Shown here piece by piece: positions 56,335 to 64,000 of a stretch of DNA of 64,000 nucleotides (positions are counted from its first letter, which is position 1; the number at the start of each line of letters is the position of its first letter). Position numbers and translations under genes: made by a program. This stretch comes from Rahnella aquatilis CIP 78.65 = ATCC 33071 (GTDB taxonomy: Bacteria > Pseudomonadota > Gammaproteobacteria > Enterobacterales > Enterobacteriaceae): contig NC_016835.1 of the NCBI RefSeq assembly GCF_000241955.1, positions 372,001 to 436,000 of the forward strand, given 5' to 3'. Under the pieces are notes generated by a model. The model was not told the DNA's origin. It did no database searches and saw nothing but the letters and a program-made list of their open reading frames with translations.

Positions 56335-58020
56335 ATGTTGATAGGAATAGATTTAGGCACTTCAAACTGCGCAGTTGCCATCTGGCAAGACGGTCAGTCC
56401 GTTCTGGTTCCTAACGTCTATGGAAAAAATCTGACACCCTCAGTGATCGGTCTCGATGACAATGGCCACATTCTGGTCGGCGCACCGGCACAGGCGCGGT
56501 TATTTACTCACCCTGATCTCACCCTTTCCAGTTTTAAACGCTTTATGGGCACGGAGCATCAGTTCCGGCTTGGTCACCAACACTTTCGTGCGGAAGAGCT
56601 TTCTGCCCTTCTGCTGCGCAGCCTGAAAGCCGATGTTGAGCAACATTGTGGCCGTGAGGTGACGCGCGCCATTATCACCGTCCCCGCTTATTTTAATGAT
56701 ATTCAGCGCAAGGCCGTGAAGGCCGCCGGTGAACTGGCGGGACTGCAGGTCGAGCGTCTGCTCAATGAACCGACAGCGGCGTCACTGGCCTACGGGCTGG
56801 TGAATCAGCAGGAACAGAAATTTCTGGTGTTCGATCTGGGTGGCGGCACGTTTGACGTTTCCATCATCGATATGTTCGAAGGCGTGATTGAAGTGCGTGC
56901 CAGCAGCGGGGATGTTTTCCTCGGTGGTGATGATTTCACCCGCAGCCTTGCCGTCTGGATGCTGGCGCAGTATCCGCAGCTGGATAAAGACGACAGCGCT
57001 CTTTTCGGTCAGTTAATTACGCTGGCGGAAAAAGCTAAGCACCAGCTGACCACGCAAGACAGTACGACGCTCAGATACACCTGGAAAGACAGTTCGCTGA
57101 ACTGGACGCTGACCACTGAAATTCTGGCGCAATGCTGTGAAAGCACGCTGGAGCGGATGAAAAAACCGGTGATTCAGGCGCTGCGCGATGCCAGGTTCTC
57201 CGCTGATGAAGTGGATCACGTCGTGCTGGTGGGCGGCGCAACGCGAATGCCGCTGGTACGTCAGGCAGTGGCTCGCCTGTTCGGGCGCTTCCCGCGCAGT
57301 GAGCTGCAACCGGACGAAGCCGTGGCGCTCGGTGCCGGTATACAGGCCGGACTGGTCTTGCAGGATCAGGCACTTGATGACATCGTGCTGACCGATGTGA
57401 TGCCGTTTACGCTTGGCATCGGGATTTCCCGGCCGAAAGGTGACGGTTATGAAGACGGTCATTTTCTGCCGCTGATTGAGCGAAACAGCTTTGTTCCGGT
57501 GAGTCGGGTGGAAAAAATCGTCACCATTTCCGATCAGCAAAAGTACCTGAATCTGTCCATTTATCAGGGCGAAGCGCGACGGGTAGCCGACAATATTCTG
57601 CTCGGATCGCTGACTGTCGATGTGCCTCCGCGCCCGGCAGGCGAAATGGCTGCCGATGTGCGTTTCACTTATACGCTCGACGGCATTCTGGAAGTGGAGT
57701 GTAAAATCACCAGCACCGGACTGGTGGAAAAACTGGTGATCGAGAAAGCACCGGGCAGCCTGACACCCGCGCAAATTACCGCAAGCCTGCTAAAACTGGA
57801 AAACATCAAACAGCATCCGCGTGAGCAACTGGTCAACCGCCAGCTGGTAGCCGAAGCCAACGCGTATTATGAACAAAGTCTTGGCGACCAGCGGCAGTTT
57901 ATCGCCGATCAGTTGTATCGTTTTGAGCATGTGCTCGACACGCAGGATGCCCGGCAGATCACGACAGCGCGCAGGGAATTTGAGTCACTGCTGATGCATT
58001 TGCGCAGTGAGTGGGAATAA
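56335..58020 (+). CDS. hscC: HscC (Hsc62) Hsp70 chaperone
   Basis: A 561-residue Hsp70. ATPase motifs GIDLGTSNCAVA at residues 4-15, FDLGGGTFDVSI near 165 and VGGATRMPLVRQ near 300, then a short beta-sandwich substrate domain and a reduced lid. The ATG at 56335 gives the family N-terminus and is preferred over 56302. HscC is a specialised Hsp70 with its own J partners. Two J-like genes follow directly, the first overlapping or touching its stop. Confidence 0.95.
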   Translation: MLIGIDLGTSNCAVAIWQDGQSVLVPNVYGKNLTPSVIGLDDNGHILVGAPAQARLFTHPDLTLSSFKRFMGTEHQFRLGHQHFRAEELSALLLRSLKADVEQHCGREVTRAIITVPAYFNDIQRKAVKAAGELAGLQVERLLNEPTAASLAYGLVNQQEQKFLVFDLGGGTFDVSIIDMFEGVIEVRASSGDVFLGGDDFTRSLAVWMLAQYPQLDKDDSALFGQLITLAEKAKHQLTTQDSTTLRYTWKDSSLNWTLTTEILAQCCESTLERMKKPVIQALRDARFSADEVDHVVLVGGATRMPLVRQAVARLFGRFPRSELQPDEAVALGAGIQAGLVLQDQALDDIVLTDVMPFTLGIGISRPKGDGYEDGHFLPLIERNSFVPVSRVEKIVTISDQQKYLNLSIYQGEARRVADNILLGSLTVDVPPRPAGEMAADVRFTYTLDGILEVECKITSTGLVEKLVIEKAPGSLTPAQITASLLKLENIKQHPREQLVNRQLVAEANAYYEQSLGDQRQFIADQLYRFEHVLDTQDARQITTARREFESLLMHLRSEWE

Positions 58021-58024
58021 CTTG

Positions 58025-58597
58025 ATGGGGATCTGGTCAGTGCTCGGGATAGAACCCACGCAGGACATCACCGCCATCAAGCGGGCCTATGCGCGGCAAC
58101 TCAAAAGTACGCGACCCGATCAGGATCCCGAAGCGTATCAGCACCTGCGGGAAGCGTTTGAATCAGCCCGGCGTGGCGATCATTTTTGGAATATCAGTGA
58201 CGCTGTCACTTATTCATTTCCTCTCCCATCGCTTACTGATGACGCGGTAATCCGCCAGACGCAGGTTCACTTTCTGGTCTCCGATACCGTCAGCCTGTTG
58301 CTGGAAAATGAGCAGGCTGGCCTGGATCTGCTGAAAGTCTGTTTGTCGGAAGAATTGCTGCAAAATCTTCAGTTGCGCGAAATATTCAGCCAGCAGCTGG
58401 CGTGGGATCTGGCGGAGCGTGAAGGACTGACCGCCTCGGTACTGGCGAAGGTTGCCGTGCTGATGGAATGGGAAATTGACCATTATCAGCCCGCCGGGAT
58501 TTCGATTTATCAGCTTGATGCGCTGCATCAGCAGATAGAAAACACCGCCGGGGGGCGTTACCGGGATGATTCCGGCGCGCCATGGGGTGAAGGCTGA
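58025..58597 (+). CDS. J-like co-chaperone for HscC, first paralogue (RPD instead of HPD)
   Basis: A 190-residue protein with an N-terminal J-like helix bundle (IWSVLGIEPTQD, then IKRAYARQLKSTRPDQDPEAY). The usual HPD tripeptide is RPD. The C-terminal helical part is shared with the next gene (ENEQAGLDLL, then EWEIDHYQPAGIS). ATG at 58025 fits the paralogue; GTG at 58007 would overlap hscC. DjlB/DjlC proteins are the known HscC partners in E. coli, and this is probably one of them. Confidence 0.8.
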   Translation: MGIWSVLGIEPTQDITAIKRAYARQLKSTRPDQDPEAYQHLREAFESARRGDHFWNISDAVTYSFPLPSLTDDAVIRQTQVHFLVSDTVSLLLENEQAGLDLLKVCLSEELLQNLQLREIFSQQLAWDLAEREGLTASVLAKVAVLMEWEIDHYQPAGISIYQLDALHQQIENTAGGRYRDDSGAPWGEG

Positions 58598-58637
58598 TGT
58601 TTCTTTTCAATTCAGGATTTATGAGGTGGTCGGCGGA

Positions 58638-59969
58638 ATGAGCAGCCAGGGAATTTGGTCAGTTTTAGGCATTGAGCCCACCCAGGATCTCAGCGTGATT
58701 AAACGGGCTTATGCCCGACAGCTGAAAAATACCCGTCCGGACCAGGATCCTGAAGGATATCAGCGGCTGCGCGAAGCCTTTGATGCGGCAAAACATCAGG
58801 GCAATAATACGGTTTTAAGTGACGTTGTCACAGATGAGATGCCTCCCGCTGAGGTTCCGGCACCGCCCTTTTTACCCCGACCCGCTCCGTTTGAACCTGT
58901 TAATGAAATCAGCCAGGAAACCTATCGCGATACTGCTTTACGGCGAAAAGTCATTTCGCAGGCCGCTAAAATTACTGATGAAATGATGGAGAATGAAACG
59001 GCCGGTCTGGAGCATCTGGACGCTTTTATCAAGAGTAATGTGTTGCAAAACATTGAGTTGCACGAATTATTCAGTCAGGAACTCGCAGAACAATTAAGTG
59101 ATCGTGACGGGTTATATTCTGCGCTGCTGATTAACGTCTCCGGTATCATGGGCTGGGATATCGACCACTATCAGCCCGAAGGCATTTCTGCTTACCGGCT
59201 GGCGGCCCTTCAACGTCAGGTTGAGATGACCGATGCGAAACGTTACTGGTCGGTGATGGTACGTGAATATCAGGATTGTGCATTAAATCGGTTGCGTTTG
59301 CGGTTACTGACTGTGGAAGGTGCCACCGTTCCCTGGTGGGCAAAGCTTGTGCCCGATTTTATGACATCACTGAGCAATAAACTCAGAGAGATCAGGATGT
59401 ATCATCCTGCGTTATTACCGTATTTAAATTCTGTGCTGCTGAAAACACTGTCTGAAACCCGCGTAGCGCTGAGTTGGGGAGCTGTTTTCCTGAACGGTTT
59501 CTGGCTTTTGCTGATCATGCTGACGACACGTGAGCATTCTGAGCCGTGGCGCTCACGCATCCTACTTATCGCGATCATCGGGTTATATATTCACGGTTAC
59601 AGTTATCTGGAGCGAAAGTTGCGTTATCGCCCGCGTATGTTATGCGTGACTGAATGTGTGTTGTCGGTGCTCTCGACCGCCATTATGGTGAAGATAATGC
59701 TGGGCTTTTTCACGATGTTTAAGCCTGACGCAGGAAATCTGGTTATGGCAGCGACCCATTATGGTGTACTCAGCGCCAGCAGTTTTTGCGTGCTCTGGAT
59801 GATGTCGCCAAAACATTGGAAATGGTACGGCGTGCCGTTAAACGCGATGATCGTTTTGGCGATGTTGCCGTGGCAGTTGATGAGAAAAAGTGCCGGAATG
59901 GTCAGCGTTGTAGCGTTTATCGCATTACTGGGGGTGTATTCCCTGCTGATTGCTTTCGGATTTCGTTAA
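58638..59969 (+). CDS. Membrane-anchored J-like co-chaperone for HscC, second paralogue (RPD)
   Basis: A 443-residue protein. Residues 1-60 repeat the J-like module (GIWSVLGIEPTQDLS, again with RPDQDP). A Pro-rich linker follows at about 75-95, then the shared helical domain (GWDIDHYQPEGIS near 180). About six membrane helices fill residues 278-443. The start at 58638 has GGCGG close by and is preferred over 58566, which overlaps the previous gene. It appears to place HscC activity at the inner membrane. Confidence 0.8.
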   Translation: MSSQGIWSVLGIEPTQDLSVIKRAYARQLKNTRPDQDPEGYQRLREAFDAAKHQGNNTVLSDVVTDEMPPAEVPAPPFLPRPAPFEPVNEISQETYRDTALRRKVISQAAKITDEMMENETAGLEHLDAFIKSNVLQNIELHELFSQELAEQLSDRDGLYSALLINVSGIMGWDIDHYQPEGISAYRLAALQRQVEMTDAKRYWSVMVREYQDCALNRLRLRLLTVEGATVPWWAKLVPDFMTSLSNKLREIRMYHPALLPYLNSVLLKTLSETRVALSWGAVFLNGFWLLLIMLTTREHSEPWRSRILLIAIIGLYIHGYSYLERKLRYRPRMLCVTECVLSVLSTAIMVKIMLGFFTMFKPDAGNLVMAATHYGVLSASSFCVLWMMSPKHWKWYGVPLNAMIVLAMLPWQLMRKSAGMVSVVAFIALLGVYSLLIAFGFR

Positions 59970-59973
59970 GGTA

Positions 59974-59993
59974 CGGGCGGTTAATCCCGCCCG
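59974..59993. terminator. Hairpin between the J-like gene and amyA
   Basis: CGGGCGG/CCGCCCG stem with a 6-base loop between convergent genes; T-rich sequence follows at 59999 on the plus strand. Confidence 0.6.
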
Positions 59994-60001
59994 CGCCTGT
60001 T

Positions 60002-61483
60002 TTACTCCGTCATGATCCAGACACTGACACTGCCTGCTTCGCAATAAAATTGTGCGCTGCCGTTCTCGTCGGTTTCGATGACATCGCCACGGTTCTCCAG
60101 TATGTCCCGCCATTTTTTACCGGCGAAGTTGTCGCCCAGTTCAATCGTTTTCTCGCCTGCCTCGCCGTTGGACATCACCACCACGCAGCCCGGATGTTCT
60201 GCGGTGCCGCTGCGTGAAAACGCAATGCAGTTCGGGTGATCGAAATAATCGGTTTGTGCGCCCCATGCATAGTTCTGGCGGGCTTTGATCAGCGTTTCCA
60301 GGTGGGTAACTGCGGGCAGATTAATCGTGTAAGTATTACCGTCCTCCCCTTGATCTTCATAACTTGCGCCGAATAAATCCGGATAAAACACGATCGGCAC
60401 GCCCTGTTCCCGCAACAGGATTAACGCGTAGGCCAGCGGTTTGAACCATGGCTCAACCGGTGCTTCAAGAGACTGTAACGGCTGGGTGTCATGATTGGCG
60501 ACCAGCGTCACGGCATGCGAAGCATCGGCGGCAACCAGCGTGTTATCAAAAATGGTCGTCAGGTCGAAATCCGCACCCTGCTTTGAGGCGTGGTGGAAAT
60601 TCAGCTGTAACGGCGCATCGAACAGCATGGTTTTGCCTTCCACCTGATGGATATAATTTTGCAGTGTCTGGACGTCGAATGACCAGTATTCCGCGACCAC
60701 ATACATCGGTTGTTCGGCTTCCGCCTGTATATGGTCAATCCATTCTTTATAGAACCAGGCCGGAATATGTTTCACCGCGTCAAGACGGAAACCCGTACAG
60801 TGGGTTTGTTCCATGATCCAGCGGCCCCAGTATTTGAGCTCCTCGCTGACCGCGTTATTACGAAAATCGACGTTGGCCCCCATCAGATAATCATAATTAC
60901 CGAACTCATCATCGACCTGATCGTTCCAGCCGCCGCCGGTGTAATCGTTAACGATTTTGAAAATGCCCTGTTCGTCCGGATTTTCGATGTGGTCAACACC
61001 GCTGAAGCAGTGAAAATCCCAGATGAATTTCGAATACTTGCCGTTACGGGCGGCAAAAATGAAACGGGTCCACGCTTCAGCTTCAATAATGTCATCACTG
61101 ATTTCTTCGCGGTTATCCATGTTAACGCGGTTAACCTGCACGCGTTCTTTCTCATCCGCTCCCATTTTATGATTGAGCACCACGTCAAGTATAACGCCCA
61201 GGTTATGCTGTTTCAGCGCGCCGATGGCGGCGAGTAACCCCTCTTTGTCGCCATATTTGGTGGCCCGGGAGCCTTTCTGTTCAAACTCGCCCAGATCAAA
61301 CAAATCATAAGTATCATAGCCAACCGAATATCCTCCCGATTCACCTTTACAGGCAGGCGGGAGCCAGGCAGCGGTAATGCCAATTTCTGCCAGCCAGGCG
61401 GCTTTTTCGGCCACTTCCGGCCACAGCTTCCCACCATCCGGGTAATACCAGTGAAAGAACTGAAACAACGTAGGATTCTGCAT
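60002..61483 (-). CDS. amyA: Cytoplasmic alpha-amylase
   Basis: A 493-residue GH13 enzyme without a signal peptide, aligned along its length with E. coli AmyA. Regions I-IV are visible: DVVLNHKM near 105, GFRLDAVKH near 233 (catalytic Asp), VAEYW near 263 (catalytic Glu) and VANHDTQ near 330. It cleaves internal alpha-1,4 bonds in maltodextrin or glycogen. No nearby maltose genes. Confidence 0.96.
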   Translation of the reverse strand: MQNPTLFQFFHWYYPDGGKLWPEVAEKAAWLAEIGITAAWLPPACKGESGGYSVGYDTYDLFDLGEFEQKGSRATKYGDKEGLLAAIGALKQHNLGVILDVVLNHKMGADEKERVQVNRVNMDNREEISDDIIEAEAWTRFIFAARNGKYSKFIWDFHCFSGVDHIENPDEQGIFKIVNDYTGGGWNDQVDDEFGNYDYLMGANVDFRNNAVSEELKYWGRWIMEQTHCTGFRLDAVKHIPAWFYKEWIDHIQAEAEQPMYVVAEYWSFDVQTLQNYIHQVEGKTMLFDAPLQLNFHHASKQGADFDLTTIFDNTLVAADASHAVTLVANHDTQPLQSLEAPVEPWFKPLAYALILLREQGVPIVFYPDLFGASYEDQGEDGNTYTINLPAVTHLETLIKARQNYAWGAQTDYFDHPNCIAFSRSGTAEHPGCVVVMSNGEAGEKTIELGDNFAGKKWRDILENRGDVIETDENGSAQFYCEAGSVSVWIMTE

Positions 61484-61552
61484 ACAGACTTTCCATTCAG
61501 ATGATCAAGGAAATGAAGTATGGAGCAGGAATGTAAAAAATGCGGCAAAAGG

Positions 61553-61583
61553 CAAAAAAAAGCCGGTCAGCAGAGTGACCGGC
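61553..61583 (-). terminator. Terminator of proP
   Basis: GCCGGTCA/TGACCGGC stem with a 6-base loop; on the minus strand it is followed by seven T residues. It lies 24 bases after the proP stop. Confidence 0.9.
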
Positions 61584-61606
61584 CTGGAGCATGCCTGAGA
61601 ACGGGA

Positions 61607-63109
61607 TCAGTTGATATCAGGGTGCTGGGCAATCAGATTCTTTCTTTTGGCTTCAAGTTCAATAATCTGCGCATCAATATCTTCAATTTTCTGCTCAATG
61701 TTATCGTGATGCTCCTGAAGAATTTCACGCGCCTCTGCACGGTCTGAAGCCGCCGGTGTTGCGCCTTTCAGCGGACGGTTGGCCGTTTCTTTCATGAAAA
61801 TACCGGTCACAAGGCCAATCATGGCGACAACCATCAGGTAATACGCCGGCATGTACAGGTTATTGGTTGTTTCCACCAGCCACGCAGCGATCGTTGGCGT
61901 CAGGCCCGCAATCAGTACCGACACGTTGAAAGCAATCGCCAGCGCGCTGTAGCGGATATGCGTCGGGAACATAGCCGGTAATGTTGAGGCCATCACACCG
62001 ATGAAGCAGTTCAGCAGTACCGCGAGGATCAGCAGACCTAAGAAAATCAGGCCTATGACATCACTGTTAATCAGAATGAAGCACGGGATCGCCAGAATAA
62101 ACAGGCCGATACTGCCGATAATCACGAAAGGCTTTCGGCCAAATCGGTCACTGAGCATCCCCATAAAAGGCTGTACGAACAGCATACCGACCATGATGGC
62201 GATGATGATCAGCACGCCGTGATCTTCAGAGTAATGCAGGCTGTGCGACAGGTAGCTCGGCATATACGTCAGCAGCATGTAGTAGGTGACGTTGGTGGCA
62301 ATCACCATGCCCACGCAGATAATCAGCGGACGCCATTGCTTGGTCAGGATTTCACGGAACGAGACTCTTGGCGGTTCTGCAATGTCTTTGCGCGCATCGC
62401 TGTCGATTTTATCCACATGCTGCTGGAATGTCGGGGTTTCTTCCAGCGCGTGACGCAGGTAAATACCGATCAGGCCCAGCGGAGCGGCGATGAAGAACGG
62501 AATACGCCAGCCCCATTCGAGGAAGTTCGCCTCGCCCACAATGCTGGAAATCAGTACCACGACGCCTGCACCGAGAATAAAACCGGCGATGGAGCCGAAG
62601 TCCAGCCAACTGCCGAGGAAGCCACGTTTCCGGTCAGGAGAATATTCCGCCACGAAAATTGCTGCACCGGTGTATTCGCCACCGACCGAGAAACCCTGCG
62701 CTAATTTTGCCAGTAACAGCAAAATAGGTGCCCAGATACCGATGGAGGCATAACCCGGTATCAGCCCGATACAGAAGGTACTTACGGACATGATAATGAT
62801 GGTGACGGAAAGGACTTTCTGGCGGCCAAATTTGTCGCCAAGCGCACCGAAGAACAGGCCACCGAGCGGCCTGACGAGGAACGGAACGGAGAAGGTTGCC
62901 AGTGCGGCAATCATCTGAATACCCGGATCTGCCCCCGGGAAAAACACCTGCCCTAATGCAAAGGCCACAAAGCCATACACACCGAAATCAAACCATTCCA
63001 TTGCATTACCCAGCGCGGCGGCGGTAATGGCTTTTTTCAGTTTGGTGTCGTCAATGATAGTAATGTCATTGATTTGCATAGGTTTAACACGTTTTTTTCT
63101 TAATCTCAT
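61607..63109 (-). CDS. proP: Proline/glycine betaine:H+ symporter
   Basis: A 500-residue MFS transporter matching ProP along its length (AITAAALGNAMEWFDFG, QGFSVGGEYTGAAIFVAEY). The C-terminal coiled coil from about residue 455 (EHHDNIEQKIEDIDAQI) tunes the osmotic set point. It accumulates betaine and proline at high osmolarity, complementing the trehalose genes here. The start at 63109 (MRLRKKRVKP) matches the family N-terminus. Confidence 0.96.
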   Translation of the reverse strand: MRLRKKRVKPMQINDITIIDDTKLKKAITAAALGNAMEWFDFGVYGFVAFALGQVFFPGADPGIQMIAALATFSVPFLVRPLGGLFFGALGDKFGRQKVLSVTIIIMSVSTFCIGLIPGYASIGIWAPILLLLAKLAQGFSVGGEYTGAAIFVAEYSPDRKRGFLGSWLDFGSIAGFILGAGVVVLISSIVGEANFLEWGWRIPFFIAAPLGLIGIYLRHALEETPTFQQHVDKIDSDARKDIAEPPRVSFREILTKQWRPLIICVGMVIATNVTYYMLLTYMPSYLSHSLHYSEDHGVLIIIAIMVGMLFVQPFMGMLSDRFGRKPFVIIGSIGLFILAIPCFILINSDVIGLIFLGLLILAVLLNCFIGVMASTLPAMFPTHIRYSALAIAFNVSVLIAGLTPTIAAWLVETTNNLYMPAYYLMVVAMIGLVTGIFMKETANRPLKGATPAASDRAEAREILQEHHDNIEQKIEDIDAQIIELEAKRKNLIAQHPDIN

Positions 63110-63254
63110 CTTTTACATCCCTTTTCTAAAATACTCCACCGTGTAAGCGTGAGATATTTTGTTCGTACTCTTTAATCATCCAGAGCATAAATAGTATTTG
63201 AACAAGCTATATCATTATAGGATGGTTTCACGCTGTGGCAAAAGCCAACCGTTT

Positions 63255-63270
63255 TGTGATCAGCTTTGCA
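63255..63270. promoter_or_regulatory. CRP-like half-conserved site upstream of ogl
   Basis: TGTGA-N6-TTGCA has one perfect half-site and one weak one (3 of 5). It lies 55 bases from the KdgR-like box, in the divergent proP-ogl gap (63110-63401). Confidence 0.4.
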
Positions 63271-63324
63271 CTTTTGTTTTCACCCGCCGTCGTTTCACCT
63301 CACTAAGTGGTAATGTGTTTTCAA

Positions 63325-63348
63325 ATTAATGAAACTGCATTTTAATTA
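63325..63348. promoter_or_regulatory. KdgR-like operator upstream of ogl
   Basis: ATTAATGAAACTGCATTTTAATTA has the ATGAAA half-site and a T-rich second half typical of KdgR boxes, 53 bases before the ogl ATG. Confidence 0.65.
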
Positions 63349-63401
63349 ATGAAAAGGATGCCGGAACAGCGGCTCATTTCACATGACTTATGGGGTGAAT
63401 C

Positions 63402-64000
63402 ATGGCAAAAGGTTCTCAGATTCAATTTAGTTTCCACACCGTTCAGGATCCTCAGACGGGTGTCCGCGTGACCCGTTTAACGCCGCCTGATGTGTTGTGT
63501 CATCGCAACTATTTCTATCAGAAATGCTTTACACGCGATGGCAATAAACTGTTGTTTGCCGGTGAGTTTGACGGCAACCGCAACTATTACTTGCTGGATC
63601 TTGGCACACAGAAAGCGGTTCAGCTGACGGAAGGCAAAGGCGATAACACCTTTGGCGGTTTCCTCTCGCCGGATGATCAGTTTCTTTACTACGTCAAAAA
63701 CGAACGCAGCCTGCAGCGGGTAACACTGGCTGATTTTAGCGAACATACTGTGTATCAGGTGCCGGAAGAATGGGTTGGCTACGGCACCTGGGTGGCCAAT
63801 AGTGAATGCACCAGTCTGGTCGGTATCGAAATCAGTCGTGAGGACTGGACGCCGCTGTCAGACTGGAAAATCTTCCAGGAGTTCTATCACAGCAATCCGC
63901 ATTGCCGTCTGTTGCGTGTCGATTTACTCAGCGGGAAATCCCGGGTGATCCACGAGAAAAACGAATGGCTCGGACACCCGATTTATCGCCCGTTTGACGA
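63402..64000 (+). CDS. ogl: Oligogalacturonate lyase (PL22), 5' part
   Basis: The first 199 residues of Ogl; the frame stays open to the window end. Family segments are VTRLTPPDVLCHRNYFYQK, LLFAGEFDGNRNYYLLDL, GYGTWVANSECTSL and WLGHPIYRPFD, with the expected His residues. Ogl is a cytoplasmic beta-propeller enzyme that splits saturated and unsaturated digalacturonate. GGGGTG is the Shine-Dalgarno. Functionally it completes the togT-pelX-kdgM pathway found 34 kb away. Confidence 0.96.
   Translation, partial: MAKGSQIQFSFHTVQDPQTGVRVTRLTPPDVLCHRNYFYQKCFTRDGNKLLFAGEFDGNRNYYLLDLGTQKAVQLTEGKGDNTFGGFLSPDDQFLYYVKNERSLQRVTLADFSEHTVYQVPEEWVGYGTWVANSECTSLVGIEISREDWTPLSDWKIFQEFYHSNPHCRLLRVDLLSGKSRVIHEKNEWLGHPIYRPFD

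Noticed and set aside
1..64000. CRISPR arrays, tRNA/rRNA genes, complete insertion sequences or prophage.
   Set aside because: Reading both strands showed no spaced direct repeats, tRNA-like cloverleaf, transposase or phage structural gene. Short or degenerate elements could be missed by eye.

Overview
The window is a chromosomal segment of a Gram-negative gammaproteobacterium of the order Enterobacterales. The best fit by gene content is a plant- or soil-associated Yersiniaceae-type genus such as Rahnella or Serratia. That placement is inferred from near-identity to known enterobacterial proteins (DigH, TreF, OtsA, ProP, ArsC, AmyA, HscC, FbaB, YebG) combined with a pectin-degradation regulon (TogT, PelX, KdgM, Ogl). 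No complete insertion sequence, prophage, tRNA, rRNA or CRISPR array was seen. The window opens inside a PQQ dehydrogenase gene and ends inside ogl.

Layout. 1-4273: periplasmic sugar oxidation and redox genes (PQQ dehydrogenase C-terminus, YghA-like SDR, DUF2231 membrane protein, PQQ sorbosone-dehydrogenase-type lipoprotein). 4349-4762: candidate small RNA and a small zinc-ribbon protein. 4834-9360: RpiR-family regulator divergent from a TonB siderophore receptor and a periplasmic binding protein, with a Fur-like site. 9625-13569: POT peptide transporter, arsRBC, and a divergent 31-codon ORF sharing the ars operator. 13629-20757: mixed genes (digH, GNAT-like protein, small exported protein, iprA, yebG with a LexA box, B3/B4 protein, NTF2-like protein, TauE/SafE exporter, LysR regulator). 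20748-24644: the trehalose cluster otsB-otsA-treF.

24857-29426: the oligogalacturonide operon togT-pelX-kdgM, with KdgR and CRP sites upstream. The same pathway resumes at the right edge with ogl, which has its own KdgR-like box. TogT and KdgM would bring oligogalacturonides in, PelX shortens pectate chains, and Ogl cleaves the dimers. 29815-31828: ybjX/virK and a class A acid phosphatase. 31997-33305: an orphan type VI cassette (Hcp, DUF2778 L,D-transpeptidase-like toxin, small membrane protein as probable immunity). 33482-41433: metabolic and transport genes (HcxA-like dehydrogenase, orphan sugar-binding protein with an LVIVD propeller protein, DMT transporter, ComB-like phosphatase, DHA2 transporter, DapA-like aldolase).

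41675-47549: an unknown gene and an AT-rich CS1/CFA-I-type (alternate chaperone-usher) fimbrial operon. 48074-54775: srfABC, encoding a Pro/Ala-rich membrane protein, an actin/Hsp70-fold ATPase-like protein and a P-loop GTPase-like protein. 54963-59969: fbaB, a truncated DJ-1/PfpI remnant, and an hscC chaperone operon with two paralogous J-like proteins that carry RPD where canonical J-domains have HPD. 60002-64000: amyA, proP and the start of ogl.

The observations most worth a second look are the divergent ars micro-ORF, the candidate sRNA at 4349-4431, the RPD J-proteins beside hscC, the Hcp effector/immunity cassette, srfABC, and the orphan sugar-binding protein paired with a propeller protein.
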